Numbered from the stretch's first letter, positions 27,013 to 37,165 are shown. The stretch is DNA of 61,308 nucleotides from SLJN01 sp964505385 (GCA_964505385.1 CAZDIA010000016.1:1-61308), one strand, 5' to 3'. Notes: generated by a model not told the origin, from the sequence alone. Translations and numbers: made by a program.

Positions 27013-28731
27013 ATGAAAATTCGCTATTTTTCCATATTTGCTCTGCTTTTTGTTTATTCATGCTCGGCTACCGAAGAAACAGCAGAGGAAGAGCATGACT
27101 CTGCAGGTATATCCGAGTTGGAGCAGCGCTATGCTGAATCAAATTACGTGAAAGGAATAGCCCGCCATGAGCAGGAAGAATATGACGACGCTATTGAGTA
27201 TCTAAGTCATGCCCATCAATATTTTTCGGACAAGGCCTCGGTAAATTACGCATTGGCTGATGCCCATTATGAAAACGGGGATTATACAGACGTGATCTAT
27301 TATGCGACTCAGGCTGTTGGACTTGAGCCGGAATCAAAATGGTATGGCCTTTTACTGGCTCGTGCCTATACCCGGAATAACCAGGATGATGAAGCACAGA
27401 AAGCGTATGAAAATATTCTGGAATATCATCCGAATGAGGTAGATATCTATTATCGTCTTGCGAGCCTGCATTCAAGGAATGCCAATTACGAGAAAGCTAA
27501 TGAGGTGTACAAAAATATACTGGATCAGACCGGACCCCAACGGTCTATTTACTATCAAAAATTCCAGAATTACTCTTCCATGGATGATGAAGAAAATGCG
27601 ATAAGGCAGCTTGAAAACATCAGCGAACTGGAGCCGGGCAACCTGAACATCATTCATATGCTGAGCCAGTACTATCTGGAAGCTGGACAAAGCGAAAAAG
27701 CATATGAGGCAATTAATGAGGCGCTCGAACGAAACCCGGATGATCCTGAAACACTGATCAATCTCGCCGACCTTTATATTGAAGAGGAAGAGTATGAAAA
27801 AGGCAGCGAAATTCTCATTTCCGTTTCGGGGGATACGCTCGTTGAACACAACCATAAAATGGAGATCGCTCAGTTTCTGTTGTCTCAATTTGCAGCCGAC
27901 CAAGACAATGATACGCTCAATAAAGCTGCGCAAACTGTTGTTGACACCCTCACCGTGCAATATCCGGATGAAGGGTATTCCCACATTCTGGCTGCCGAAT
28001 ACTATGAGCTAAAAGAAGATTGGGACAGAGTACGCGCTCATCTTGAAGAGACTACCAATCTGATGCCTGACAACTCTTCCGCATGGCAACAGCGACTTCA
28101 AGCCTTGTACATGGAAGAAAATTATGAGAAGGCCATCCAGGTAGGCCTTGAGGCTAACGAGCATGTTCCCGATGACGCTTTGATCAAATTTTTTACCGGT
28201 TCGGCTTACTCAGTTGAAGATCAACATGTGGAAGCTATTGAATGGTTGACCGATGCTGCCGATATGCCGGCGCGTAATAATCTGCGTTCGATGATTTACG
28301 GCTCACTTGGCGATGCGTACTCATCTCTTGATAATTTTGATGATGCTTATGAAGCCTACAGCACTGCCATCGATTATGATGAGAATAATGATGTAGCCCT
28401 TAATAATTACGCATACTTCCTGGCGGAGGAAGAAAAAGAGCTTGAAAAAGCAAAAGAGATGGCCGAGCAGGCTCTGGAAATGCAGCCGGAAAATTCCGCA
28501 TTTCTGGATACTATGGGTTGGATTTACTTCAAAATGGGTGATGCAAAGCAGGCAAAAGAATACATCAAAAAATCTATTGATACCGGGGATGCAACTGCCG
28601 AGGTAAAAGAACATATGGGTGATGTTTACGAAGAACTCGGTGACATGGAAAAGGCCAGAAAATGGTGGGGCAAAGCGTTAGAAAAAGATGAATCCAGAAC
28701 TTATCTGGAAGAACGCATATCAGGAGCCTAA
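27013..28731 (+). CDS. TPR-repeat lipoprotein
   Basis: 572 residues, with a lipobox ending at C17 (LLFVYSC) and then tetratricopeptide repeats over nearly the whole length (for example DYTDVIYYATQAVGLEPESKW and NNYAYFLAEEEKELEKAKEMAEQAL). Probably an outer-membrane lipoprotein facing the periplasm that scaffolds other proteins. It is followed 12 nt later by the DUF4292 lipoprotein and then the EnvC-like protein, a block I read as a cell-envelope unit. Confidence 0.88.
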   Translation: MKIRYFSIFALLFVYSCSATEETAEEEHDSAGISELEQRYAESNYVKGIARHEQEEYDDAIEYLSHAHQYFSDKASVNYALADAHYENGDYTDVIYYATQAVGLEPESKWYGLLLARAYTRNNQDDEAQKAYENILEYHPNEVDIYYRLASLHSRNANYEKANEVYKNILDQTGPQRSIYYQKFQNYSSMDDEENAIRQLENISELEPGNLNIIHMLSQYYLEAGQSEKAYEAINEALERNPDDPETLINLADLYIEEEEYEKGSEILISVSGDTLVEHNHKMEIAQFLLSQFAADQDNDTLNKAAQTVVDTLTVQYPDEGYSHILAAEYYELKEDWDRVRAHLEETTNLMPDNSSAWQQRLQALYMEENYEKAIQVGLEANEHVPDDALIKFFTGSAYSVEDQHVEAIEWLTDAADMPARNNLRSMIYGSLGDAYSSLDNFDDAYEAYSTAIDYDENNDVALNNYAYFLAEEEKELEKAKEMAEQALEMQPENSAFLDTMGWIYFKMGDAKQAKEYIKKSIDTGDATAEVKEHMGDVYEELGDMEKARKWWGKALEKDESRTYLEERISGA

Positions 28732-28743
28732 TTCGCTCTTACA

Positions 28744-29517
28744 TTGTTTAATAAGCATTTTATAAAATATCTGATTGGTTTTGGAGCGCTTCTCCTTGTT
28801 GTGGAAGGATGTGGCCCCATACGTTTTGTGCCTGAAGAACTTGATGAGGATTTTGAATCATCGGATAAAACTGCAGAGGAGTTGGTAGCCGATCTGCCAA
28901 TGGAAACAGATCGCCTGGACCGGATAGAAGGCCGGGCACGTGCTCAGATCAGTTCACCAAAAGGAAGTGATCGCGCCACTGTGGACTTTAAAGCCGATCG
29001 CGAACAATCCCTGTTTACCCTTCGCAACAGCCTCGGGATCGAAGGCGGGCGTATGTTAGCCGATCGTGATTCCGTTTTGATTTATGATCGCATCGAAAGC
29101 ACGGCCTACAAACTCTCCCATGATCAGGCGCAGAGTTACTACCTCCAGGGAATGACAGCCATTAACCTGCTTGATGTTCTGCAACCCGATTTTTCCGAAA
29201 CCGATAAGTTTTCCCTTTTTGAAAGTGAAACTTCCTACGTGATGGTATCTGAGGACAATACCCAGTATTATTTTGATCGCAGCGATTTATATCTACAGCA
29301 AATAACATATCCCGAAGAATTCGGCTATCCGTTTTCCGAGATACATTTTACGGATTATGAAGATTTTGACGGCAAGGATTTGCCTATACGAATTCAAATC
29401 TTGAGTTCTGATAAAGAAACCAGTATTTTATTGCAACTCAGGTCGGTAACCTCAAACCCGGATGAATTGTCTTTTGATCCCGACATCCCTTCTGATATAA
29501 CCGTTCAGCGCATATGA
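28744..29517 (+). CDS. DUF4292-family lipoprotein
   Basis: 257 residues starting at TTG. A hydrophobic leader ends in lipobox C23 (LLVVEGCG). The mature part resembles DUF4292 proteins of Bacteroidota, with a LolA/LolB-like beta fold expected (RIEGRARAQISSPKG near the start, LDVLQP in the middle). It may shield a lipid or help lipoprotein traffic. The stop overlaps the start of the EnvC-like gene by 4 nt (ATGA), so the two are coupled. Confidence 0.82.
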   Translation: MFNKHFIKYLIGFGALLLVVEGCGPIRFVPEELDEDFESSDKTAEELVADLPMETDRLDRIEGRARAQISSPKGSDRATVDFKADREQSLFTLRNSLGIEGGRMLADRDSVLIYDRIESTAYKLSHDQAQSYYLQGMTAINLLDVLQPDFSETDKFSLFESETSYVMVSEDNTQYYFDRSDLYLQQITYPEEFGYPFSEIHFTDYEDFDGKDLPIRIQILSSDKETSILLQLRSVTSNPDELSFDPDIPSDITVQRI

Positions 29518-30839
29518 AATCAGTAGCAGTTCTCTTCGGTATTTTAATTGTGTTGCTTAATGCATCATATTTCAGTGCTGATGCTCAGAATTTCAGGCAG
29601 ATGCGGGAAGAGATTGAGCAGCAGCAGGCATTTACTCAGAAGCAGATTGAAAATCTGCAAGAGCAGATTGATCAGGCTCAACAGGAAATCAGTGAAAAAG
29701 ATGATGCTTACGAAGAGCTGTATCAGGAGTATCAGAATACCCGGCGAGAAGTTACACTGAGACAGTCACTTATTGAAAATAAGCAGGAAGAGCGCAGACA
29801 ACTGGAAGCCGAGCAGGAGGTTCTGCAATCAAGTATTAACCAGCTCAGAGAAGATCTCGATCATTTGATAGAGCAATACAAGAAAACACTGACCTATGTC
29901 TATAAACACGGGCGGACATCCAACCTGGCAATGATTTTATCAGCAGGCTCTATCAATCAGATGGTGGTGCGTGCCCGGTATTTAAGTGAGTTTGAGGATC
30001 ATCGCAAACGACAGGCGCGGCAAATTGAAGAAAAGCAGGCCGAACTGAGACAGGACGAACAGGAGCTGGAGCGTGCCCGCGAACAGGTTGCGGAAAACAT
30101 CAGAGCTACTGAAGCCGAGCAAGAGCGTTTTGAACAGGTTATGCTGGAACAGGAAGAGCAAATTGCCGCGCTTCAGGAAGATCGTCAGCGGCTACAACAA
30201 CAAAAAAACGCTTCCGAGATGGAAGCCATGGAGCTTGAAAATACTCTCACTGAACTGGTAGAAGAAGAAATGGCACTGCGTGAAGCTCGCCTCGAAGAAC
30301 TTGAAGAAGAGCGTGAACGGCGTCGCGCAGACGCAGAAAACCTCAGGGGTAATGAAACCCCACGCGAATCCTCTCCTTCCGCAGATGCATCTCTGCCCGA
30401 TGAAGCACAACTCGAGCAAATAACAAGCAGTTTCAAAGACAGAAAAGGAAATTTACCCTGGCCGGTAAACAGTGGCACCATATCCGAGAAATTCGGAGAT
30501 CGCGAAAATCCGCTTTACGGAACGCGAACGTACAATCCCGGAGTACAGATTGCCACAAGCCCCCGTAACGAGGTAAAAGCGGTACACGACGGCTACGTAT
30601 TTGCAATACGTCCGATGCCGGGATACGGCAATACCGTCTTTGTAAATCACGGAGATTACAACACCGTTTACGGAAATCTGAGCGAAGTGAAAGTCTCTAT
30701 GAATACGGTGCTGCAGGAAGGCGATATTATTGGTAAATCCGGTGATGAGCAAACACTGAACGGGCAAGTGGTTTTTTTCATGATCAGCGAAGGCAGTGAT
30801 CAGCATTTTGATCCGGAAGAGTGGATGTCAAATCAGTGA
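29514..30839 (+). CDS. EnvC-like murein hydrolase activator with degenerate LytM domain
   Basis: 441 residues: signal peptide (cleavage near SADAQ), two long coiled-coil stretches (about 25-110 and 160-265), a linker, and a C-terminal M23/LytM domain from about 310. The zinc ligands are lost: the HxxxD motif reads NPGVQI, the last HxH position reads VVFFM, and the middle His reads YGNL. The domain therefore cannot cut peptidoglycan and is likely to activate an amidase during division, as EnvC and NlpD do. Confidence 0.9.
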   Translation: MKSVAVLFGILIVLLNASYFSADAQNFRQMREEIEQQQAFTQKQIENLQEQIDQAQQEISEKDDAYEELYQEYQNTRREVTLRQSLIENKQEERRQLEAEQEVLQSSINQLREDLDHLIEQYKKTLTYVYKHGRTSNLAMILSAGSINQMVVRARYLSEFEDHRKRQARQIEEKQAELRQDEQELERAREQVAENIRATEAEQERFEQVMLEQEEQIAALQEDRQRLQQQKNASEMEAMELENTLTELVEEEMALREARLEELEEERERRRADAENLRGNETPRESSPSADASLPDEAQLEQITSSFKDRKGNLPWPVNSGTISEKFGDRENPLYGTRTYNPGVQIATSPRNEVKAVHDGYVFAIRPMPGYGNTVFVNHGDYNTVYGNLSEVKVSMNTVLQEGDIIGKSGDEQTLNGQVVFFMISEGSDQHFDPEEWMSNQ

Positions 30840-30903
30840 TTTTTTCGTTACATGGCTGCTCGGACTTAATCACAGACATTAAAAAATTCTAAACAGCACT
30901 TTT

Positions 30904-31359
30904 ATGCAGAGCACTCCACGTGCTTTCGCCTACGGCAATGCCACACTTTTTTTAGGCGTGATCATTTACTTTTTTTCTCAGGAACTTATCCCATTTGTAG
31001 AAATGGAGGGGTGGACCGGAACACTTTTTTCCGCGGGATTCATCCTTGTTTTTCTCAATCTGAGTTTCGTCATCTCCCGCAGGTTTTGTCGTAAAACCCT
31101 CGACATGGAGTTCTTTCCATATCTTATCGGTGCCATCCTCGTTTTACCCACCCTTATTTTTGTACAGATAACCGAACGTTTTGATATGGTGCAGGCGCAG
31201 CTTTTTTTCTCTGTGATGGTTACAGCCGCCAGCATGCTGGGGGCCTATTTCGGTATACAAAGAGGCTTGAAGTTACGCAATCAGTATTTGAGTGAGATAT
31301 CAGATAAAGGGAGTTATGATCAGGAAGAACAAACTACTCGTACGATTACAAATAAGTGA
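30904..31359 (+). CDS. four-helix membrane protein of unknown function
   Basis: 151 residues with four hydrophobic segments (about 10-28, 38-58, 71-90, 102-122) and a charged tail (SDKGSYDQEEQTTR). I recognise no family motif. It lies 64 nt after the EnvC-like gene and 22 nt before the PCD gene, so it may be cotranscribed with either. Confidence 0.65.
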   Translation: MQSTPRAFAYGNATLFLGVIIYFFSQELIPFVEMEGWTGTLFSAGFILVFLNLSFVISRRFCRKTLDMEFFPYLIGAILVLPTLIFVQITERFDMVQAQLFFSVMVTAASMLGAYFGIQRGLKLRNQYLSEISDKGSYDQEEQTTRTITNK

Positions 31360-31381
31360 ATTTGAATTATAAGTAACCATA

Positions 31382-31741
31382 ATGGCAGATGAATTAACTT
31401 TAACCGATAGGAGATGCGAAGCTTGTACAAAACAAACTCCTCCTATTGAAGGAAAAAAGTTAAAACATTATCTCGACACCCTTAATTCCGAATGGGAGCT
31501 GATTGACAATCACCATCTCACCAAAACATACAAGTTTAAAAATTTCCGTCATGCCCTTGATTTTACGAACAGAATAGGCGAAATGTCTGAAGAAGAGGGA
31601 CATCATCCTGAAATTCTTCTTGAATGGGGCAGCGTAAAATTAACCGTTTATACCCATATAATTGATGCCTTAAGCGAAAATGATTTCATCTGGGCAGCAA
31701 AAGCGGAAAAGATATATCAGGAAAAATTTGAAGAGAAGTGA
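31382..31741 (+). CDS. pterin-4a-carbinolamine dehydratase
   Basis: 119 residues. The active-site signature EEGHHPEI (H74, H75, P76), TH at 91-92 and LSENDF are all present. It recycles 4a-hydroxytetrahydropterin formed by aromatic amino-acid hydroxylases; some homologues only serve pterin metabolism. No hydroxylase gene is in the window. An N-terminal CxxC (C12, C15) precedes the core. Confidence 0.93.
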   Translation: MADELTLTDRRCEACTKQTPPIEGKKLKHYLDTLNSEWELIDNHHLTKTYKFKNFRHALDFTNRIGEMSEEEGHHPEILLEWGSVKLTVYTHIIDALSENDFIWAAKAEKIYQEKFEEK

Positions 31742-31803
31742 AAAGCGGCTAATTGCATACGAGTCATTTTGTACCTTTTTTGTACCCCTCCAATCAATAA
31801 AAA

Positions 31804-31834
31804 AGCCTTACAACCATCGGCTGTAAGGCTTTTT
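31804..31834 (+). terminator. bidirectional terminator between PCD gene and tRNA-Gly
   Basis: Stem AGCCTTACA (31804-31812) / TGTAAGGCT (31822-31830) with a 9-nt loop, A tract on the left and T tract on the right. It serves the plus-strand PCD transcript and the minus-strand tRNA gene. Confidence 0.9.
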
Positions 31835-31837
31835 CCG

Positions 31838-31910
31838 AGCGAGAAACGGGACTCGAACCCGCGACCTTCTGCATGGCAAGCAGATGCTCTACCAGCTGAG
31901 CTATTCTCGC
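31838..31910 (-). tRNA. tRNA-Gly (GCC)
   Basis: Minus strand: acceptor arms GCGAGAA and TTCTCGC pair perfectly. D-arm AGCTCAGCTGGTAGAGC, anticodon loop TTGCCAT (anticodon GCC) between TCTGC and GCAGA, and T-arm with GGTTCGAAC. 73 nt with U discriminator, and CCA not encoded. It is followed by a terminator. Confidence 0.97.
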
Positions 31911-32062
31911 ATTCAGCTCAATATTACGAAAGAACTTCGGAGAAATTGTATCCCTCTGAAATTTTGAAGTCATTTGAGCATAGAACTAAAATTTAATAAT
32001 AAAGTCGCTCTATTGCAATACTTCTTCACTATTAAATATAAACTTTAGCGGCTACAAGTGCA

Positions 32063-33415
32063 TCAGAAGCTGGCTTCTACATGTAATCTGATCATATTGT
32101 AATCTTCCATTTCGGCAAAGATTCCTTCGCCTTGTCCACTGAACAGAAATCCGCCAAGTGATATATCAAAATTGTCAATTTCCTGATAGGTTATCTCAGG
32201 GGTATAAAATATGGCGTAATTATCACCCGGATCATCCCAATCCGTTACTGACACGCCGCCTGTCAGGGGTTGAATTAAAAGCCTGTCGTGCCATAACTCC
32301 CTTTCAACTTCCCAAACGAGGTAATCATTAAGCTCATCCCGGCCCCTTTCGTGCAGAAATCCCCTGAGATATTGCATATTGAGGTAAGTGCCTCCGCTAA
32401 AAGTATAATCTCCGCCTATTACAAACTTCTCATATGGATCCTCAAGTAAAGTGGAGGATTCAACTCCTGTTATCGGCATGGCGACATCCAAAACAACATC
32501 AGATTCTGGAATAAAAAGAGCTACTTCACCCCATATGCCCACTCTGCTTATACTGCCTGCAAAATCAGCACCCAGAATATGGTGACGGGGAAAAATCATA
32601 TCGGCATGGGCTAAATAGTCATCAGCTTCATCATCTGCCTCTATGTTGGCATAATCCGGGATTGGCATAGGATCTCTGCCATAGACATAGCTAAAAGAAA
32701 AATCGGTATTGGCTGCAAAACTTTGTAACCGTACACCGAGATTAGCACCTTCTGACAAGTTGTTCCGGGGCATGATCAGATTACCGCTTACAACAGGCAC
32801 ATTGATTTCATCCCTTTGAGTTTGTACAGGGATTTCAAAATCAAACAAGCCGGAAAATACGCCCATTGGCATGGCAGCCGGCCGGAAACGCGGAATATAA
32901 ATCATCTCTAAGGAAGTTTGATGGGTGAAATACCACTGAAGATTAATAGCATCGGACCCCATTACCCGGCCGAAGTCCAGCACATCTTCCAGATCATAGG
33001 GATTCAGGTTGTTGGTTGGGTTGAAAGTATCGGCTGTACCCCAGGCGATTTCCTGCCGGCCTATTCGGAGATCCAGCTCATCAAATAAAAATCCATGTAC
33101 ATCAGCATACAATTCGCGAATTTCCAGATTCCATGGATTGATCTTGTCTTTCTGAAACAGGTCGGCATATTCTTCTGTGACAGAAGGTCCCATATGCCTG
33201 ACCCAAATATTACCCTTGATTTGCAATGGTGTGAGCCGCTTTTCCAGCGACAGGTCCAAACGGTTTTCATTCCATGCCCAATCCTGTTCATCCTCAAGCA
33301 GGAGGCGCTGATCTGTTTCAATAGTTCCGCTCCACTGCAATGGGGTGTCTTGCGCTTGTATTCCGTTTGACAATACTAATAGTAGCGGAATCATTAAAAA
33401 TGCATATCGTACCAT
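32063..33415 (-). CDS. outer-membrane beta-barrel protein (DUF1302-like)
   Basis: 450 residues with a cleavable signal peptide (end near NGIQAQ) and a terminal aromatic (HVEASF) typical of outer-membrane barrels. Alternating hydrophobic strands fill the protein; RIGRQEIAWGTADTFNPTNNLNPYDL is characteristic of DUF1302-like porins found with MMPL transporters. It is the last gene of a TetR-MMPL-LolA-like-barrel set and probably forms the outer-membrane exit or docking site. Confidence 0.82.
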   Translation of the reverse strand: MVRYAFLMIPLLLVLSNGIQAQDTPLQWSGTIETDQRLLLEDEQDWAWNENRLDLSLEKRLTPLQIKGNIWVRHMGPSVTEEYADLFQKDKINPWNLEIRELYADVHGFLFDELDLRIGRQEIAWGTADTFNPTNNLNPYDLEDVLDFGRVMGSDAINLQWYFTHQTSLEMIYIPRFRPAAMPMGVFSGLFDFEIPVQTQRDEINVPVVSGNLIMPRNNLSEGANLGVRLQSFAANTDFSFSYVYGRDPMPIPDYANIEADDEADDYLAHADMIFPRHHILGADFAGSISRVGIWGEVALFIPESDVVLDVAMPITGVESSTLLEDPYEKFVIGGDYTFSGGTYLNMQYLRGFLHERGRDELNDYLVWEVERELWHDRLLIQPLTGGVSVTDWDDPGDNYAIFYTPEITYQEIDNFDISLGGFLFSGQGEGIFAEMEDYNMIRLHVEASF

Positions 33416-33493
33416 AGTAAAATACTTTTGAAAAGAATGAAAGATTTAATAATACCGTAAAGCCTAAGATCAGGTTAGTTTCATATTTTATTC

Positions 33494-34255
33494 TTACCGG
33501 ATAAGGTTTCGAACCGTAAATATCTGATCATCCATTTCAGTGTCGAACTCTACCTCTTCAAAGGCCATGCGGGTGCTGTGATCGCGCTGCAGGTCCTTCA
33601 TATAGATCTCGCTTGAATACCAGTAATTATCTTTTCGCTCAAAGGTATAATCAGCCACTTTATACTCCTGTCCACCACGGTCATAGAATTCCATTTTTTC
33701 GGGATAGTAGTGATCTTTATTTAAATAGGTGGTTATATGAGAGTAATCACTGGTTCTGTCAGGCAGTGGTTCGAGTTCAAGCACAAAGTGGTTTTCCGTT
33801 TCTTCAAGCAATTCAGCAGAATAGCGATCGGCATAATTACCAGCCTCCAGGTCCTCGTAGGTAAAATCCGTGCCGGCGAAAGACTGGGTTTTTACATGCG
33901 ATGCTATCCTCCTTTCGCGTCCGTAAGCCGGCATGTACATGTACATCACATCATCCGGCAATGACAAAAATGCAATACCTGCTTCATCAGCCGGAGCGGT
34001 AAACCGGAACAGACGATGTTCGGTGCCTTTCTGCCATACATTGGCTTCCCGCAATCTTTCAGAACCGTCTTGGTCGGTGAGCGTCATGCTGACTTCGCTG
34101 TATTGATCCTCAGCCGCATACATAACCTCATCCATCCTTTCTAAAAGAGTCTGCCCGTCCTGTGCAAATACCTTCCCGTTAAATACTCCGGTTAATACAC
34201 ACAATACTAATATTTTAATAATGCATTTATTAGTAGTAATGCTGTTTTTATTCAT
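33494..34255 (-). CDS. outer membrane lipoprotein-sorting protein (LolA-like)
   Basis: 253 residues. A signal peptide ends near KVFAQDG, followed by the LolA-like fold annotated as outer-membrane lipoprotein-sorting protein (TLLERMDEVMYAAEDQYSEVSMTLTD, then MYMYMPAYGRERRIASHVKTQSFAGTDF). It would carry a lipid or amphiphile through the periplasm for the MMPL pump encoded upstream. It is distinct from housekeeping LolA. Confidence 0.85.
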   Translation of the reverse strand: MNKNSITTNKCIIKILVLCVLTGVFNGKVFAQDGQTLLERMDEVMYAAEDQYSEVSMTLTDQDGSERLREANVWQKGTEHRLFRFTAPADEAGIAFLSLPDDVMYMYMPAYGRERRIASHVKTQSFAGTDFTYEDLEAGNYADRYSAELLEETENHFVLELEPLPDRTSDYSHITTYLNKDHYYPEKMEFYDRGGQEYKVADYTFERKDNYWYSSEIYMKDLQRDHSTRMAFEEVEFDTEMDDQIFTVRNLIR

Positions 34256-34303
34256 CGTTTTTCCTCCAATCTATTATGAGTAAAGAATATCAAATACCTT
34301 CTA

Positions 34304-36559
34304 CTATAGTTCTGGTTTAGTTTCCCTTTTCTTCTGCCATTCCTGTTGTTTTTTTAAAACCAGCGGCAACAAAGTTAGTGTTGCCATACCGGCTACAATC
34401 ATGGTTACAGCTATTAAGAATCCCAGTCGCTGCAAAGGCAAAAGCCTGGAAAACATCAATATTGCAAAACCGATACTTACTGAAGCCATGTTAATCACAA
34501 TAGCTTTGCCGCTGATATTTATAGCCCGGTCGATACTCTTGTTGACATCTGTTCCTTTAGTGTATTCTCCCTGAAACCGGCTGATGAAGTGTATGGCATA
34601 GTCTATACCTATGCCGATAGTAACACTCCCGGTCAGCACTGTGGCGATGTCAAGGGGAATGTCGGTAACCCCCATAGCCCCGAAAAGCAGAATCACCGTA
34701 ACACCTATAGGGATAATGGCTATAATTCCCCGCTCGAATGAACGCAGCAACAGGCTGGTCATCAATCCCACCAAAATCATAGCAATAATAAGGCTATAAG
34801 CCTGGCTGTGGACGATGCTTTCGTCAAGACGCTTATACAAAATCGGGATGCCGGTGACATCCATCTCGTGAGCCTCCGCACTCTGCTCAGCTACGTAGGT
34901 TTCAAAATTGTTTTCAACCTCTGTAATGACTTCCAGCTCATTGGAAGTCACATAACCTTGCACGATGCCTTCCTCAAGATTCCGGTTCACCAACTGATCC
35001 AGAATATCCTGCCCTTCCAGCAGGAACCAAAGCTGTACGATCTTGGCCCTATCGTCAGGTACCCGCTTGCTACCCTCCATGATTTCGTTCATCTCCTTAA
35101 TCAGATCGGCCATGGACTGGCTGTATGGTATATATTCGTATTGTTCCATATAGTCCTGCGTCTGGTCCATCATCTGTAACAGCTCCGGATTTTGCGCATC
35201 GCCGCCAAATGTTACATACAGAGGTGCCACCCCGAAAAATTTTTCATTCATCAGTTCCTCCCCCTGTCTTGCCCTGTTATCTTCCTGAAAATAGTCGATG
35301 ATCTCCACACGGCGTTCAATCTGAGTCATAGCTACAAAACTGACGGCTATTAACAGAATCCAAACCCACAGGAGAGTGCGGGGATAGTTAAAGACAAGCG
35401 CAGAAAGTTTTTGCGGAATGGTCTCGAAAAACTGCGATGACCGGCTCTTCACTTCCGGATTTTTTTTCCTTTCTATGAAGGCAAGCATGGCCGGAACAAA
35501 AGTTGTGGCTAATATGAGTGCACAAAATATACCGGCCGCCGAAAACATTCCGAACTCCTGAATCATCTCCAGATAAGAGCCGGGGATAAATGAAAGGAAA
35601 CCAAATATGGTGGTTATTGAGGTAAGAATTACCGGCACTGAAATAAAACCAACAGCCCTTTTCAGTGCTCGCGCCGGATTGATTTGCTGTTCCGATATTA
35701 CCGCATTAACTACGTGAATAGCATAAGCGCTGCCCACCGCAAGTAGAATTACCGGAATAACATTGGTCATCATGGTAAGTTTGAAGCCCGTCAAAGCCAT
35801 AATCCCCAAAACCCATATGATGGCGATAAGTACTGTCAACATGGGAAGGAACACCCCGCGAAAATTCCGGAATCCGGCCAGCAGTAACAGGCTGATCAAA
35901 ACAAAGGCCAGAGGAGCAAGGTATCGGATATCACTGAGTATGATGTGGTGTAACTCATGCAGTGTTACCGGCATGCCGGCATAATATATAGTACCGTCAA
36001 AATCGATATCATCAACCTTTTGGATGATGCTTTCCACAACTTCGGTCTTGTCGGCGTCACTGCGTATCCTTCCGTTAACCAGAGTAGCCCGGGAATCTTC
36101 CGATACTACAACCCCCCGATACATGTCTTTAGAGAGGGTGTACTCCTTGAGAGAATCCAATTCCAGCCGGGTTTCAGGTAAATCATGCTCATCCACAAGC
36201 CGACCTATTTCAATACCATACTCGGTATCCCGGATGTCTATGATATCGGTCAAACTGGTTACATAACCAATCCCCTCTACAGTACGGATGCTGTCGGTAA
36301 CCTGTCTCACCTTTTTCAACACCTCAGCCTCGAAAACATGATCGGTTTCCAGCGCAACGATGGCCATTTCATTGCCGCCATAAGTTTCTCCAATACGATT
36401 AAAGAGCTCTGCAGAGGGGTCATCATCCGGGAGGTAACCCAGTACATCTGCATCGACTTCCAGATCTTTCATGAAAAATCCCATCACCACGGTAATAGCT
36501 ACTACCGTAAGGATAATCAGATACCGGAGTCTAATAATCCCTTCGGCCAACTTTTCCAT
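34304..36559 (-). CDS. MMPL/RND-family transporter
   Basis: 751 residues with the twofold RND plan: TM1, a periplasmic domain (about 35-205), a six-helix bundle (about 210-365), TM7, a second periplasmic domain (410-570) and a second bundle to about 735. Typical motifs include GSAYAIHVVNAVISE and GIGIDYAIHFISRFQGEY. MMPL proteins in this setting export lipids or other hydrophobic molecules rather than drugs. The TetR gene lies 14 nt upstream and the LolA-like gene 48 nt downstream. Confidence 0.9.
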   Translation of the reverse strand: MEKLAEGIIRLRYLIILTVVAITVVMGFFMKDLEVDADVLGYLPDDDPSAELFNRIGETYGGNEMAIVALETDHVFEAEVLKKVRQVTDSIRTVEGIGYVTSLTDIIDIRDTEYGIEIGRLVDEHDLPETRLELDSLKEYTLSKDMYRGVVVSEDSRATLVNGRIRSDADKTEVVESIIQKVDDIDFDGTIYYAGMPVTLHELHHIILSDIRYLAPLAFVLISLLLLAGFRNFRGVFLPMLTVLIAIIWVLGIMALTGFKLTMMTNVIPVILLAVGSAYAIHVVNAVISEQQINPARALKRAVGFISVPVILTSITTIFGFLSFIPGSYLEMIQEFGMFSAAGIFCALILATTFVPAMLAFIERKKNPEVKSRSSQFFETIPQKLSALVFNYPRTLLWVWILLIAVSFVAMTQIERRVEIIDYFQEDNRARQGEELMNEKFFGVAPLYVTFGGDAQNPELLQMMDQTQDYMEQYEYIPYSQSMADLIKEMNEIMEGSKRVPDDRAKIVQLWFLLEGQDILDQLVNRNLEEGIVQGYVTSNELEVITEVENNFETYVAEQSAEAHEMDVTGIPILYKRLDESIVHSQAYSLIIAMILVGLMTSLLLRSFERGIIAIIPIGVTVILLFGAMGVTDIPLDIATVLTGSVTIGIGIDYAIHFISRFQGEYTKGTDVNKSIDRAINISGKAIVINMASVSIGFAILMFSRLLPLQRLGFLIAVTMIVAGMATLTLLPLVLKKQQEWQKKRETKPEL

Positions 36560-36573
36560 AATAGTTTTTGAGC

Positions 36574-37146
36574 CTAATCGCCTCTTCTTAAACCCGAGTA
36601 GAATAAATTGAGCATGGGGTCGATGAGGCGTGATTGATCATATTCATTGTTTCCTGTATACAGAGGTATCTCAAATCCCTTCACCGCCTGTAACAAAGCT
36701 TCCGCCACCATGTGAGTGTCATCAATTGCAAAAATGCCGGCTTCATTACCTTCGTCCAGGATTAACTTTATCCGCTCAATTTCCCTGTTGTCATATTCTT
36801 CACGGACTTTTTCCACCATATCCAGGTTGTGTAGCAGGTCCTGGCGAACCGCATCATAATAAACCGTCAGTTCTTTTAAGGTATTCATCCTGACATGCAT
36901 ATATGACCGCAATTTCTCTTCCGGCGATTCCGGCTGATCAGCGATTTCATCAAGTTTAGCGCCAAGCGTCTGTATCTCCTTATCCAAGACCGCTTTAAAA
37001 ATTTCTTCCTTGCTGTTGAAATGCGCATATATAGTCCGTCGACCCTTCCTGGCTTCATACGCAATATCAGCCATTGAGGCCTTTTTGAAGCCGTATTTCT
37101 CAAATACGGTGCCGGCCGCCTTTAATATTTGTTCCTTTGTTGTCAT
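36574..37146 (-). CDS. TetR-family transcriptional regulator
   Basis: 190 residues from ATG 37146 (MTTKEQILKAAGTVFEKYGF); an upstream ATG adding nine residues is less likely. The helix-turn-helix (KASMADIAYEARKGRRTIYAHFNSKEEIF) is clear, and the C-terminal ligand domain is divergent. It heads the MMPL export cassette and probably represses it, with the ligand being the exported compound or a precursor. A dyad is present just upstream. Confidence 0.9.
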   Translation of the reverse strand: MTTKEQILKAAGTVFEKYGFKKASMADIAYEARKGRRTIYAHFNSKEEIFKAVLDKEIQTLGAKLDEIADQPESPEEKLRSYMHVRMNTLKELTVYYDAVRQDLLHNLDMVEKVREEYDNREIERIKLILDEGNEAGIFAIDDTHMVAEALLQAVKGFEIPLYTGNNEYDQSRLIDPMLNLFYSGLRRGD

Positions 37147-37165
37147 ATTTATACATGATGCGTAT

